64,000 nt of DNA from Erigeron canadensis (GCF_010389155.1 NC_057769.1:186001-250000); one strand, 5' to 3'; numbered from the stretch's first letter, positions 12,256-23,881 are shown. Made by a program: numbers and translations. The notes: generated from the letters alone by a model not told the origin.

Positions 12256-13754
12256 TGATGTGCGTTTTTATTTATTGTCTTTAAATTTATGTTGTACAAG
12301 TAACTATCTAATCTAAACACACGTAACGAGCAGAGAACCCGATCAGTGTATTATAGCCTAGTGGTAAGTTACAGGATTGTTCGTAGGGACTCGTTGCGTT
12401 ACGTAATCTAGTAGTACGTGTAATTCTAGTTTGTTTGGGGGTTTGTCACTAACTCCTAATAAAGTAATACTTTTAACAGTAAATTAAAATCTAACCACAC
12501 GCTTTGCAGCAAGAGGCTAATCTGAAAGTAGTTCGGAAAAAGCAAATAACAGTAATTAAATTAAAATACTTGTTTGGCATATCCGATCTCATGGTGCGAC
12601 TAAATACTATCCTACTGGTTTGTTAGCCTGTTGGAAACTTAATCACGGTTCAGATTCTCGTTAGATTCACTTTGCCTAGTTAGTAGTGTTGTCGCTAGAC
12701 TCACACTACCCTTTAAAACAAATTCTCGCTAGATTCATTGTTTTAAGCATAGATGACCTAAAGTTTGTGTTACTAATTCATCTTTTAATTAGCTGGCTCT
12801 TAAGCCATGGCCAGATATAATTCCCTCTGGTGACCACAGTGCTCGTTTCCAAGTCAAAGGATCGCGTCAAGCATTGTTAAGCTTCATGTTCAATTCATCC
12901 TAGTTACTATGGTTCTGGATCCCTCGGCTACAAGTGAATCACTTTTTACTTCTAGTTATAGACCGACTAGTTGTTTTCTATCCTAGCATATTAGTCCTAG
13001 TGTATGATCATAAACAACCATCAGAATTAAACTAAGACGTTCAGATATAAAACCAATAGCAACATGAATTACTAATAAACATGGATCTACAATAAACAGT
13101 AAATCACACTCCAACAGAATCTAAACAAACACAGTAAAACAATAAGAGTCTACATGATCACATCGATCCAAACAAGTATTTAGCCTACTAGCCTAGCATT
13201 ATTAAAGGAATAACAAAGTCTGAAAAGATAAAAGACATTGTTCGATAATATAAAGTAAATAAAGATGAAAGCTCTAGACCAAGAGTGAAGATCGGAAGGT
13301 GTTTAGATGCTCCAAAACCTCCTTGGAATCTGCAATTTCGATTTAGGGTTGTTGCTGGGCAGCTATGGCTGCTGAATCGGCTATCTCTTTTAGGGTTTTG
13401 AGGGTTAGTTCGACTTAAATAGGGATAAAAGTCGGTTACTGATCTGGGCTGACCAGCGGCGCTGGTCCTGGGCTTCCATGGGCTAGCGGCGCTGGTGACT
13501 GAGGGAGCGACACTGGTGGCTGCTGTTCTTGTTCTTGCGTCTTTGTTTGGCTCCCGAATCACTTCCTTGTGTCTTGTAACTTCATAGGCTTCCTTCTTGA
13601 GTCACTTGATGTCATTTACCCTCTCTCGCATCTTCCGGAAAACTGCATAAACACGTCATTCATTAAGTACCAATAATTCCGGAATAATAACTCATTTAAG
13701 CATAGAAATGAAGCTTTTCCTTAGGGGTTTTTATCACAAAATGGACTCTCATCA
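12256..13754 (-). mobile_element. Solo LTR (Tat/Athila-like) nested in the chromodomain
   Basis: 1499 bp with TG..CA ends on either strand (TGATGTGCG at the left, GACTCTCATCA at the right), flanked by the 5-bp target duplication AAGGG (12251-12255 and 13755-13759). It splits the host element between MVKKG and the rest of the chromodomain. No second LTR, PBS or coding region is present, so it is a solo LTR left by recombination. Family features (about 1.5 kb, GATCGGGTTCTCTGCTCGTT near the presumed 3' end on the minus strand) suggest the Tat/Ogre-Athila group; that is an inference. Reading frames inside it are not genes. Confidence 0.88.
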
Positions 13755-13919
13755 AAGGGTCATTCTGCAGGACTCAAGTTGCTAATTCATTGGGAAAGAT
13801 TGTCCATTTCTGAAGCCATTTGGGAAGATTGGCAGGAAATGCAGAAGAGGTTCCCCAATTTCAAGTTAGATTGGTTTTTAGAGTTCAACAACATGGATTT
13901 TTTGAGGGCAAAAAATCTT
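13755..13919 (+). pseudogene. C-terminal chromodomain of the Reina-like pol, detached
   Basis: The frame resumes after the solo LTR with LLIHWERLSISEAIWEDW and QKRFPNFKLDWF, the conserved second half of a chromovirus chromodomain. In chromoviruses this domain directs integration to marked chromatin. With the 1.5-kb insertion removed it joins the text before 12251. Confidence 0.85.
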
Positions 13920-13933
13920 GGGGGGGGGGGGGG
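13920..13933 (+). other. Polypurine tract
   Basis: Fourteen consecutive G residues end two bases before the 3' LTR. This is the expected position of the plus-strand primer. The uninterrupted G run is unusually pure and may have slipped since insertion. Confidence 0.75.
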
Positions 13934-13935
13934 AT

Positions 13936-14174
13936 TGTTAGTATTAATATCCTAATATTAGTAATAATAAACAATAATAAGCAATAAGGGGAAATCTGTA
14001 CGTATATGATAGGTGAGGGACCAAACTTGTGTGATTGTAACTTTGTAACTGTTTCTGTTAGTATCTGTTGGTGTGTGTAATGGCTAAATAAGCCACCCAA
14101 TATTGTGAATACAAGCAGTTATTTTTGTTGGTGATAATATCATCTCTCACTGTCTCTGCATTTTCTTTCTAACA
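13936..14174 (+). repeat. 3' LTR of the Reina-like element
   Basis: 239 bp, TGTTAGTATT to TCTAACA, matching 7862-8087 except for roughly ten substitutions, an extra TAACTTTG-type 8-bp block and small indels near the end. Confidence 0.93.
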
Positions 14175-14179
14175 TTTTC

Positions 14180-14936
14180 CTTATTCTCAATTTCCACATG
14201 CTGCATTCAAAACGTAGCATTTTTTTTTCTTTCCAAATATTAGAATTATTTTAATTATTATATTTATCCTTATATTATATATATATATATAATATATTAC
14301 TATATTATTATGCTAGCTAAACACATGATGTGCGATGCGGCGGTGTGGTAGTAGCGGCGACGGTAGCTGTGGTGGTAAAGCTGATGGCAACATTAACAAC
14401 GATGATTATGGTGGCAGTGTCAATGGTAGCGGCGATAATAGTGGCGACGGCTATATGGTCATTAATGTAAAAAATATTGATATAAAATGGGGTAGTGTAA
14501 CTATTTAAGAATTAAAAAATTATATGTGTAATATTATGAGTTTCATTATCATTATATTTAGGACAACCAAATACAAGTTATAATTCATTCAGAATTCAAA
14601 TCTATTGAATTTCAAATCGATTCAAACCCTAATTTTATTTTGTTTTTCAAATTCCAATTCTTTAGTTTACGTCGAATGTGCCATAACACTAATCGCCACC
14701 ACAACCACCGATCGTCATCGCCACCACTACTACCGCGTGCCACCACCGTCTGTCAACGCCACCCACCGTCGTTGCTATTACGTCGCCACCACAATGCCAC
14801 CGTTACAATCACCGCTATCGCCGCGCGCCATGACAACCCGTCACCGCCACCACGACCGCAGTCATTTCGTGAGCATAACTCTAGTCAATAAGAATAGATA
14901 TATAAGTTTGTTTTGAGTAATTAGGGTTGCCAATCT
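14180..14936. other. Non-coding, GC-rich patches with a Helitron-like 3' end at 14881-14884
   Basis: AT-rich sequence holding two GC-rich trinucleotide patches: GGCGGT/GGTGGC-type at 14335-14460, and CCACCG/CGCCACC-type at 14690-14860. The second is followed by GAGCATAACTCTAGT, with CTAG before T as at a Helitron terminus and close to the end at 32774-32790. Reading frames here are low-complexity and not supported. Confidence 0.4.
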
Positions 14937-15262
14937 AATGCATCCAGCCTTAAAATCAAAACACTTGAAAACTTTATTTTTGATGCATTAAAAGTTCATA
15001 AACTAACATAGTATATAACTAATTATAATTATTAACAACAGATTGATTCGTCAAAAATCAATAAAATCATGTTTTTTTTTTTTTTACATTCATCTTGGAT
15101 GCATATTTATCAAAATAGATATATAAACACTTAAATAATGATAATTAGTTATACACTTTGTTGGTTTTACAAACTTATAATGAATCAACATAATGTTTTT
15201 GAGGATTCTCTAGTTGTTTTTCATCTTGAAGGTATTTTCACTGGAAAAAACCACCCTGAGTA
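14937..15262. mobile_element. Foldback MITE, family A, copy 1
   Basis: Imperfect inverted repeat. The left arm contains GATGCATTAAAAGTTCATAAACTAAC and AACTAATTATAATTATT; the right arm carries the complement, ATAATGATAATTAGTTATAC. The same arms are found at 31806-31918 (partial) and 47092-47480. No coding capacity. Confidence 0.7.
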
Positions 15263-16150
15263 ATAAGAATAATCGGCATTGATATTAAAACCGATCAAGA
15301 ATGAGTTCAGTTAAGTAAATAAAACCTTTTTTTTCCCCATAAATAATAACTCCAATATAACTTTCATAATTGAAACATCTTTTTTGGTCTATGTAAAAGG
15401 CCTAAACGAGACTCAACCAGTTTGTATGAAATATTGAAATCTCAGTATGGGTATCGGTTTATATAATGTGGGCTAATGTTTAAATCTTTCTGCGGTTACC
15501 ATGGGCTAATTTTCATATAAATATGTAAAGCCCATATATTGTTTACCTTTCGTTCATGTCACTTCCGCTTTATGGAAATTAATCCCTTCTCTTTTCTAAA
15601 ATTTCCTTAATATTTCTTTTACGGCAAATATATTATACAATTAAACTACAAAATTTTTTACTAAATTACTCAATTGCCAAATATTAAACCTTGTTATCTA
15701 ATTACTCGGTTGCCGCACAATGCGGTGGTGGTTGTGACGGCAAGTCGGCAACGGTGTGGTGGTGGGGACGATTCTTAGTGGTGGAGGCAGCGTCGAGTGA
15801 TGCTGATAACTGATATAAAGGTAATTGATGTAAAAGGTTAACGAAGATATTTTGGATAAATGACTAATATTGTAATTTAATCATTAATGACATTTTAGAT
15901 AATTTCTCATTGACTTTTAAAGAGATGGTTATTTTATTTATTAAATAGTATTAAAGTATAGATTAAATGTATAGAGTAATTAAGATTAAGAAATAATGGT
16001 ATTTTGGATATAAAAAAGTGTTAAATTAATCTATAAGGGGTTATAAATATTCATTATTAAAACATTTTCTCTTTCCTTATTTCTCAAATTACATAATTGA
16101 CATGTGGCATTTTACGTGGCAATAATTTGATCTAATTTCACCATTCTAGT
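15263..16150. other. Non-coding AT-rich region
   Basis: No gene seen. It has a GC-rich patch at 15712-15795 beginning with the small hairpin CCGCA-CAA-TGCGG, resembling the subterminal part of the Helitron-like sequences elsewhere, but without a clear CTAG end. Confidence 0.4.
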
Positions 16151-16155
16151 TTATT

Positions 16156-16690
16156 CACCCCCAATACCTAATAGGAGGGAAAACTACCAACTAAACTGTC
16201 CGAAGACACGACATTTAATTGGGATAAAACCCTGCCTCTTCTTCAGGACTCAAACCTGCTTCACTGAAGAACTTTATTGTGAAAATCCTTTAAATGTCAT
16301 TTCCATGTCTTGAACTCGAGACCTCTAAATGTAAAGCTGATGCTCAACCACTGAGCTATAATGGGAAGTACAGTTACCACTGAGCTAGTTTATCCTTTAT
16401 TCAGTGGTTGAGCACCAGTTTTACATGCTGGAGGTCTCGAGTTCGAGACATGGGAAGAACATTTAAATGAATTTCACAATAAAGTCCTCCAGTGAAGAAG
16501 GTTTGAATCCTACAGAGGGGCCAGGGTTTTATCCCAATTAAATGTCGTGCCTTCGGGCGATTTAGTTGGGAGTTTCTCCTCTTACCAGGTATTGAGGGTG
16601 AGGGGCTCTCTAGCACGGATCCGGTTAAAACAACGTAAGCTAGATCCCCTATTGCAAGCAAATAATCTACACCTTTAAAAAAAATTACAG
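16156..16690. mobile_element. Two tRNA-derived SINE copies head to head (inverted pair)
   Basis: The plus-strand copy starts near 16398 with an A-box-like TTCAGTGGTTGAGCACC and a B-box-like GAGTTCGAGAC (about 16438), and runs through CCAGGGTTTTATCCCAATT to about 16690. The minus-strand copy occupies about 16365-16156 with the same blocks in reverse complement (CTCAACCACTGAG, GTCTTGAACTCGAGACC, AATTGGGATAAAACCCTG). The two heads are separated by only about 40 bp, making a large palindrome. Pol III boxes and the lack of coding capacity support a SINE. Confidence 0.7.
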
Positions 16691-17114
16691 ACCAAATTGG
16701 ATGCACATGTTATTGTATAAAACTAAATTTAATAAATAAAAGGTTTAATGTTTCATAGTTGTGTATAGATTTTCCATTTTTTGCGATTATAAAAATACAT
16801 TTATGGTGTGTTGGAAGATATAAAAATCAAAATCAAAAACAAAATTAATAATTGTTTATTCAAATTAATAATATAAATTTAGATATAAAAACCACAAAAA
16901 TAGACCAAAATACACAAAAATATAGTAAACTCTCAATACAAATTTAACACCTTTAACTTAATTGCAAAGGCATCATTTTCGTGACCTTAATTTAAAAAAT
17001 CTTTCAAGGTATTACCTGATTTTTTTTATTAAACAGCAAAACAACGAGAGTGGTTATTTGACTAAATAAAATTTTAATGAAACATTTATTCCTTATGCTA
17101 TCTATACTATATCA
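16691..17114. other. Non-coding AT-rich spacer
   Basis: No gene, repeat boundary or regulatory site recognised. Confidence 0.5.
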
Positions 17115-18345
17115 TAGGAAAAAATACAAAATAAAAATAACATATTTAATCTAAATTCCGAAAAACCTATTTAGTTTTTCGTCTATTAAAAGGATTTCAT
17201 TTTTAAAAATTTCTTAATAAAAGTAATATCGTTAGATTTAACATTAGATCTCCGTTAAATATCACGCCATGCCACGTCACATAAAAAAGAAAAGCTGACA
17301 TGTATATCTTTATAACCCACATATATCTTTATTTTACATAAACATTTTCCTGCCCTCAAAATCATTCCACAAATGTGATTTCCATTTCCATTTCTATTCC
17401 TAAATACCTAAATCAACCAACACTTTTTATTATATAATAATTATAATAAAACAATAACAATTCACATGAAAAATCCCTGGCCTATTATCGAATGTCATAA
17501 TATCAAAGAATTTATGTAACCCCATTTGAAATTACAATCCAGGTCATAAATATTGGGTGTTCTTCATCTCTATTAGCAGTAATAGCAGTACGTATAAAAA
17601 AAGAAGATCATTATGATAATCATAGGAAATCAATATACGGTGGAATTACACAAATATACAGTGATACATACATTTAGATCTAAGGCGATTCTGGTACAAC
17701 AGTTGTGGTGGTGGCGTAGGAATGGGATCGAAGGTGATTTCAGGTGCCACCATCGTTTTCTAACCACTATTGTCTTCCGGCCACCATCGTTTTTCATGCT
17801 ACTTGTTACCTTTTCTTGTATGGGGTTCAATTTTCATACAAATCTTCATCAGTTTTAAGCCTAAACAAGACCTAGGTGTTCTTAAATTTTGATGATGTTC
17901 TTGATAATGATTTTTGAATAAGTTCTTAATCTGAGTGTGAATAGATTAATTAGAAGTAGATTAATTCTTGTATTGAAATCAGTTATTACATAGATTGATA
18001 TTTCTTTTAGATTTGTTGTAATGTCAAATTCTTGATTTTCTTTTTATTTTAGTTCTTAGTTATTACTTTCCTAATGTTTTTCTTTCCTAAGTTAAAAATG
18101 AAGAATATGAGTGCCGAAATATTTACCAGAATTTTCGCCGGAGAAAATTGGTGAAGAAGATGATGATGACGTGGCATGCATGTTGGCAGTTAACGGAGAT
18201 TTAATGTTAAAAACTAACGGTATTACCTTTATTGGGAAATTTTTAAATTTAAAATCCTTTTAATAAACGAAAACTAAATAAGTTTCCCTTATTAGGAATT
18301 TGGAGTAAATATGTTACCTTTTTATGTATTTTTCCTTATACTATA
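17115..18345. mobile_element. Element with long terminal inverted repeats (MULE-like MITE)
   Basis: Arms of about 200 bp at 17115-17315 and 18160-18345 are reverse complements of each other. Shared blocks are GGAAAAA.TACA at the ends, then CTATTTAGTTTTCGT, TTAAAAGGAT, TAACATTA.ATCTCCGTTAA and GCCATGCCACGTCA. The interior has no transposase. Long arms and no coding sequence suggest a Mutator-like non-autonomous element, but I could not establish a 9-bp target duplication. A related arm lies at 120-345. Confidence 0.6.
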
Positions 18346-19547
18346 AAGCATAAATTTCACCTTTATTTCCTAAAATGCTCTTCCTCTTTATTCTATATTT
18401 ACTTAAAATAACTATAATACTCTTTTGCTTTCTTCAAATCTCAACCACTTAATTCTTTTCTTTCTCCTTAATAAATCATTTTATTCTTGTAATTCATTCA
18501 AAATCTTTTTTATCTCAAAAACTGTACATCGATAAATTATAAAGATTATATGTGTCTTCTTAAAATTTCATGCTCTTTCATTAGAGAGGTCATTGGATAT
18601 ACTTTCGGCGAAATTTTAAATCCGAGGGCGAAGCTCATACGAATAAGGGCGGAGCTCGTCAGGTAGATCACCCTATCACCGCCGCTGCCGTTACATCACC
18701 ATCACCTCCATTACCACTGTAACGCGCGCACCTTTCCTTTATTCAAGAGAATTACTCAAATATTCGAAAATTGAAAGTTCTATATGGGTCAAGATATGGA
18801 CACCTATAAAAATATATACCACATTAGTCAAAGATTTTTTTTTACCACCTATCAATAATATTAGTAAAAATTGGCAATAACTAATTAAATAATGTCGTGT
18901 TTCTTGTTGGACCTCACATTTTGTAATCTTTTTCCACCATATACCATAAATTATCACTCTTTATTTTCTTTCTTTCTTGTATCCTTTTGGGCTGCGGCCT
19001 CAAGTTTCGTATTGCAAAACTCCCTTTGGATATGAACCGCACGAACATGTTCTTTTACATAGAAAACATATGAATCTTTTAAAAATGCAATGATTTCTAT
19101 TTGCAATGACTTATAAAAGTTGCAACATCTCCTTTTTGTCAAAAATTAAAGCTACAAAACCTAATTAAAAAAGCTAATGATGCTATTGACTTTTGTCCAT
19201 ATATAGGATTCCCTTGATTGGTTTCTGGGCATTTCATATACATTTCAAATTTGCAAATTTTACTATTTTAGGGGACATGGACAGTCATATGTTTTTTGAA
19301 CACAAAATCAGACTTACAAAATGCATACAAGATGGTAGTCGTAATATAAAGGGCAAAGATGTACAAACTATAATATGAACTAATTATACTAAAAATTTAG
19401 TATTACATACTAACAAGCTTAGAGAGAAAATGCTCATGCTTTGCAGATGTAGAGGATACAAGAAAGGAAAAGGAAAAAGAAAAAGAAAAGGGGCCAACAA
19501 AAAACACATGTCAACGTTTTAACTCGCTATTTGCATTTTTTACTATA
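18346..19547. other. Non-coding; possible Helitron-like segment at 18344-18735
   Basis: ATACTATAAAGCATAAATTTCACC at the left is of a type often seen at plant Helitron 5' ends, and a GC-rich CACCGCCGC..AACGCGCGCACC patch closes the segment near 18735, but the terminal CTAG is missing. The remainder is AT-rich with no gene. Confidence 0.3.
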
Positions 19548-19585
19548 CTAGTTAATAACCCCTGGTTCAACCCGGACATTTTAAT
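19548..19585 (-). mobile_element. Helitron-like 3' terminus
   Basis: Read on the minus strand: a degenerate hairpin TCCGGGTTGAACCAGGGG, then TTATTAA and CTAG followed by T. A hairpin, about 8-10 bases, then CTAG-T is the diagnostic Helitron end. The body would extend to the right on the plus strand; its far end is not defined. Confidence 0.55.
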
Positions 19586-19950
19586 TAAAATTTTCAAAAA
19601 AATATATATATAAAAAAAATATATGTAATTTTTGTTATTTAATATGATAACTTGATATGAACATAGTGAATCGACCAATACAATGATATATAAAATTAAT
19701 AATAATACCTATATCGTTAATAAAAAAATAAAAGGCATTTCATTACATTATATATATATATATTTATATTTATATATTTTTTAATTAAAAGATTAGGAAT
19801 TTTAAATAAGCATTAAAATGAGGTTCTTTTAAATATGACATCATAAATAAGAAAAAACCTTTTTAAACAATATGTGATATTGACACATAATAATCTTTCT
19901 AAAAATACTTTTAAAAAACAATTTTCCTTTATTATATATAAAGATGGTTA

Positions 19951-20624
19951 GACCATCTTTAACCCACCACACTGAAACTCAGTTTATTAATGCCACATCA
20001 GCAATACACTGACTCACCACACTGAATCAGTTTTAACATTAACCTCCGCACTGAATTATCAGTTTATTGGTACCACATCATAATTTATATTATAATTATT
20101 ATTAAAACACATTATATCAAATAAAAAACATATTTTAATAAACTAAAAAACACATTTCACTAATTATAATAAAAGATTATACTAAAACACAAAAACACTA
20201 AAATTAAAAATTAAAACACAAAATAAATAAATAAAAGACATAGATAAAATAAAAGAATAAAGTGGTAAAAAAAACATTAAAACTTATATTACTATTTTGA
20301 AATAGTTCATGGGGTAAAATGAAAACTTATATCAAATACCAAAGCTTTACATCTTGCCATCTGAATCGTCGTCTTCTACATCCCAATTCCCAAAACTGCA
20401 ACTCACAAAGCTTTGAGATTTTTCTTTCTTCCATTCGATAAGAGTAGTAAACAAAACAAAAGAAATAATATTAAAAACATTAAAACTTATATTACTATTT
20501 TATAATAGTTCAGCGCGATAGCCACCAATTTGGGCGAATACGCCGGATGCATTAACCCTCCACGCCAGAAAGTCGGCGTATTGAATGGAATACACTGGGA
20601 ATACATCGAGCGTTAAAGATGGTC
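19951..20624. mobile_element. Tourist/Harbinger-like MITE, 674 bp
   Basis: The terminal inverted repeats GACCATCTTTAAC and GTTAAAGATGGTC are perfect over 13 bp, and the element is flanked by the 3-bp target duplication TTA (19948-19950 and 20625-20627), the PIF/Harbinger signature. On the minus strand near 20345-20400 a short acidic frame ending WDVEDDDSDGKM looks like a leftover protein tail. No transposase. Confidence 0.8.
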
Positions 20625-20627
20625 TTA

Positions 20628-22094
20628 GATTGGAAGGAAGTTTTGACAATTATGTTTTTTTAGGTGTTCATATTAAGATATAGACCTTCAAATTTTACTA
20701 TTAAGGTAAATTTCTCATATATATATATATATTATATGAAATTACCACAATCTGTTAATTTTATTTTTTATTTGTCTAATCACATTTTTAATATTTATAT
20801 AGTTTTCTTGATAGTAATCAATTTGATTTATCTATACTAACTAAATTATTCACCCATACAAATAAAAAGTGTTACTCAAATGTTACATACGAAAGTATTA
20901 AATTGCCCTTAATAGACACCTATTATGGAAAGAGTTTTTATAAATTACCAAATTTGCTCTTAATAAATTAATTTACATCATAAATCTTTATTTTAATAAT
21001 TAACACTTTAAGCTCTTATCTTTTTACATCAACCTACACCACTTGACACCGTTTCTACTACCAATAATACCGATAACGATAAATACGGAAGAGATGGATG
21101 GATCGAGAACAACTTGGTATGGTCATATATATAGTGGAGGGAGGGTAAGGGGGGTACTAATTACTAAATACTAATCCACTAAAGCAAACAAAGTAATCCG
21201 TTATATGTTGACGACTTGCAATTGTGGATGCTTTCAAGTAATGTCTGCCACAAGTTGGACAACCCACCCATTCGTGCAAACTCTGCCTAAAACCTGCAAA
21301 AATATAAAAGGTTTCAACTTTTTCATAAAGGTAGAAATCCATACATTGATCCTTCTTGGTTTTATTATTCACTTCCATTCATTCTTGTACTATTAATTAC
21401 ATTTCGTTTTTGCTTTCTTCCTTTTGTAATTCGAGGAATATTTAGCAAGGATTAATTAGTTGTGTTTTCCCGCCCTAATATAGACAAATTAAGATTACTG
21501 TTCGTTTAACAGAGTGGGTACTACGTACGTTCAGCGTTTGTAACAAAATTCATTTTAGATTTTTAAATGTTATGGTATATTGCATCGTTAATTTGTATGG
21601 GTAGTCATAGGAGTGTGTGCATATTCAACCAGATAAAACAATGGCTAATTTTTCCGCATTCACATCCATCGATGATGATTAATAATTTAAAGTTTTAAAA
21701 ACTAACATACGAATAATAACGCAAGTATATATAGTACTACATACTATACATAGAGAAGCTGTCTGGAACCAGGCTATACTTGTATTTCGTTTTCGAGAAA
21801 TTCCTTTTATTTAGTGTGAACAATAATTTTATTATCTATCCACGGGTTAATATCATAAAGGTAAGAAAGTCCTTTTATGTATAAGGGCTTGGATTTGGGG
21901 AGATCAGATTCAAGTCTAGAAAAGCTAGGTTTTTTTTTATATTTTAAATATGTTGTTATGCCTGTGGGCGAACTATTTGGAATTTTTTCCTCAGCTCCTA
22001 ATAGGTGAGGAAGGTCTCTAGCGTAAATCTGATTAATACAATATATAGCCTATACCATTTCGTTATGATATTCGATCCGTACTTAATACGAGTA
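20628..22094. other. Non-coding; SINE 3' piece at about 21960-22050
   Basis: AT-rich with a (TA)n run near 20718. The segment GCCTGTGGGCGAAC..CCTAATAGGTGAGG..GGTCTCTAGCGTAAATCTG matches the 3' part of the SINE at 16398-16690. No gene. Confidence 0.5.
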
Positions 22095-22476
22095 ATATAT
22101 TTATTAACTACCCTTTCGTTGGAAAAGGTGGTTACCGCCTGAGGGCCAGGGTTTGGTGATTGGCAATGGCGGCTTACCACTCTCCTTATCAAGTTGGGTG
22201 GTCTTGGCATCCTTTCAGCAGGGGACGTTATCCACTATGCTTTCCTCGCCTCTCGTTTGCAAACAAGCGCCTTATTGCAAGCTAAAGTATTGGTAAAGAC
22301 TGGTATTGACTTGTTTGTTTTTTTTTCCAACATGCTCTTGATGCTTTTAAATCTAGATGCAATGGTGACGTGATCTCTATCACCACATTCACTTATGCCC
22401 CCCAAATGATGAATACCAGGGCAAAGTGTTACTTTGGTGTTATTGACAAAGACCTTGTTTCTATGTATTCTTTAAG

Positions 22477-23159
22477 TGAAAGTCCCAACGTTTGCAAGAT
22501 TATAGTAATTTAACAACTAATGTAAACTATTTAAGACAAGAACAAGAAAGAAAGAAAGTTTAATTATATGTATTATAAACTAAACAGTGAATACATGGTC
22601 GGTTGGTTTTACAATAAGAACAAAGGAGAAGTATAAAGATTGTTAAGTTTTTCGACACACCAAAAACTTAACAATAATATACAGAGAAAACTCCAAGTGT
22701 GAAATAATGCAAAGACCAAGAATTGGTGGCTAGGTCAAGTGATTCCTTATATAGGCAGAGAAGGAATCACATGACAACCCTAGTTGATGTTGACACCTCG
22801 AATGTTGTCAACCATCTATTGGTGGAAAACTCATATCTGCAGAGTTCTCTGTTTCTCTTTTGCTTGTTTCCATATCGGGTATGAAAGAGAAACACCAAGG
22901 TACCATTGTTGGTACAAGGTCACATGTCATCATTCTTGTTGATCAACACGTGTCCTTGGGACCAGTCTTCTAATCTTCACATTCCCGCTTATTTTTGACT
23001 TATAAAAACTAGATGGTGAGTCATTGAATTTATACTTTAGACTTTAAGATAATTGATGCTTTGCTGAATGCTTGCTGGTATAGAAGCTTGCTGAGAGCTC
23101 GCTGAAGAAGTCACTCGTCGTGAGCTCGCTGAGTCTCTCAGCGAATCCATGACTCAACA
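22477..23159. mobile_element. Solo LTR, family L, copy 1 (683 bp)
   Basis: TGAAAGTCCC at the left and GACTCAACA at the right, flanked by the 5-bp target duplication TTAAG (22472-22476 and 23160-23164). It cuts the codons of YSLSPR in relic 1. It shares most of its length with the solo LTR at 41921-42579 (for example CAAGTGATTCCTT, ATAGGCAG, AACACGTGTCCTTGGGACC, CTCAGCGAATCC). Its TGTTG start on the minus strand is common in Ty1/Copia LTRs (inference). Confidence 0.85.
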
Positions 23160-23476
23160 TTAAGTCCTCGCTAAGTTGCTATTTTTAGCAACATGCGTGC
23201 CCCTCACGCACAGGATTTCAGTTCACTATCCCTATTGATGGCTTGGGGAAAAGGATGAACCATCGTCAATTCCACTGTGTTCTTAGGCTTTCAATACAAA
23301 TGTTCATTGAAGGCAGTATCTCCGAGTTGCAATGTGCATCGGATAAATCAATAGGAAGATCATGCAGTCCACTGTTTTAGTGAAGTGGGTGAAAAGTTCA
23401 GACATAATTTGGTCCTTGATACTCTTGTTGATATATGTTTTAAGGCAGGTATTATGGTTCGCAAAGAGGCTCCAAT

Positions 23477-23751
23477 TAGGGATGGGCATGAGACTAGTCC
23501 CATCCCGTACCGTCTAAGTACCAATGGTACCGAGTCCTGAATTTTTCAAAAATTTGGTACTAGTACCGCTCCCATTTCCCATTCTGGTACCATCTCCTGG
23601 TACCAAATCCCGGTAATATGGTCCCAAGTCCCGCAAACTAAGAAAATTTGTACTGGTCCCGGTCCCAAGTCCCATTCGGTACCATTTCGGGGATTGGGAT
23701 CGGGACGGTATCGGGACGGGATTAGGACTTAGGAAAATCTGCTCATCCCTA
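23477..23751. mobile_element. hAT-type MITE, 275 bp
   Basis: Terminal inverted repeats TAGGGATGGGCA and TGCTCATCCCTA, flanked by an 8-bp target duplication with two mismatches, GCTCCAAT (23469-23476) and GCTTTAAT (23752-23759). It interrupts relic 1 between APM and GFLSEDGK. The interior is made of GGTACC/TCCCG-rich repeats; the open frame on its minus strand is only this repeat read through. Confidence 0.85.
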
Positions 23752-23881
23752 GCTTTAATGGGCTTTCTCTCGGAAGATGGCAAGTATCTACGCCATGCAG
23801 ATTTGTTACTATTTAATTGGATATATACAAGGTAAAGATGTATGCTTGGATGTAATGTGCATTTCTCCCTTTGCTGGTATG

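Larger units (their letters stand above)
7862..14174 (+). mobile_element. Ty3/Gypsy chromovirus (Reina-like), decayed, with both LTRs
   Basis: The element runs from TGTTAG to TAACA and is flanked by the 5-bp target duplication TTTTC (7857-7861 and 14175-14179). It has a 226-bp 5' LTR, an initiator-Met-tRNA primer site, gag, and pol in the order protease, RT, RNase H, integrase, chromodomain, then a G-rich polypurine tract and a 239-bp 3' LTR. Without the nested solo LTR it is about 4.8 kb. Short LTRs, this length and a C-terminal chromodomain fit the Reina lineage (inference). By eye the LTRs differ at roughly ten positions plus indels, including an extra 8 bp in the 3' LTR. Stops, frameshifts and deletions make it non-autonomous. 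It sits about 435 bp upstream of the first SQD2 exon. Confidence 0.92.

Noticed and set aside
13188..13562. 124-codon minus-strand open frame
   Set aside because: Lies wholly inside the solo LTR; no known domain and composition of LTR leader sequence.
14605..14916. His/Arg/Thr-rich frames
   Set aside because: Low-complexity CCACC/CGCC patch at a Helitron-like end, open in several frames.
16398..16460. tRNA gene
   Set aside because: A and B boxes are present but no acceptor stem or cloverleaf; the sequence continues as a SINE body and has an inverted twin.
23514..23783. 89-codon minus-strand frame rich in Gly, Thr and Pro
   Set aside because: It is the GGTACC/TCCCG repeat of a 275-bp hAT MITE read through.
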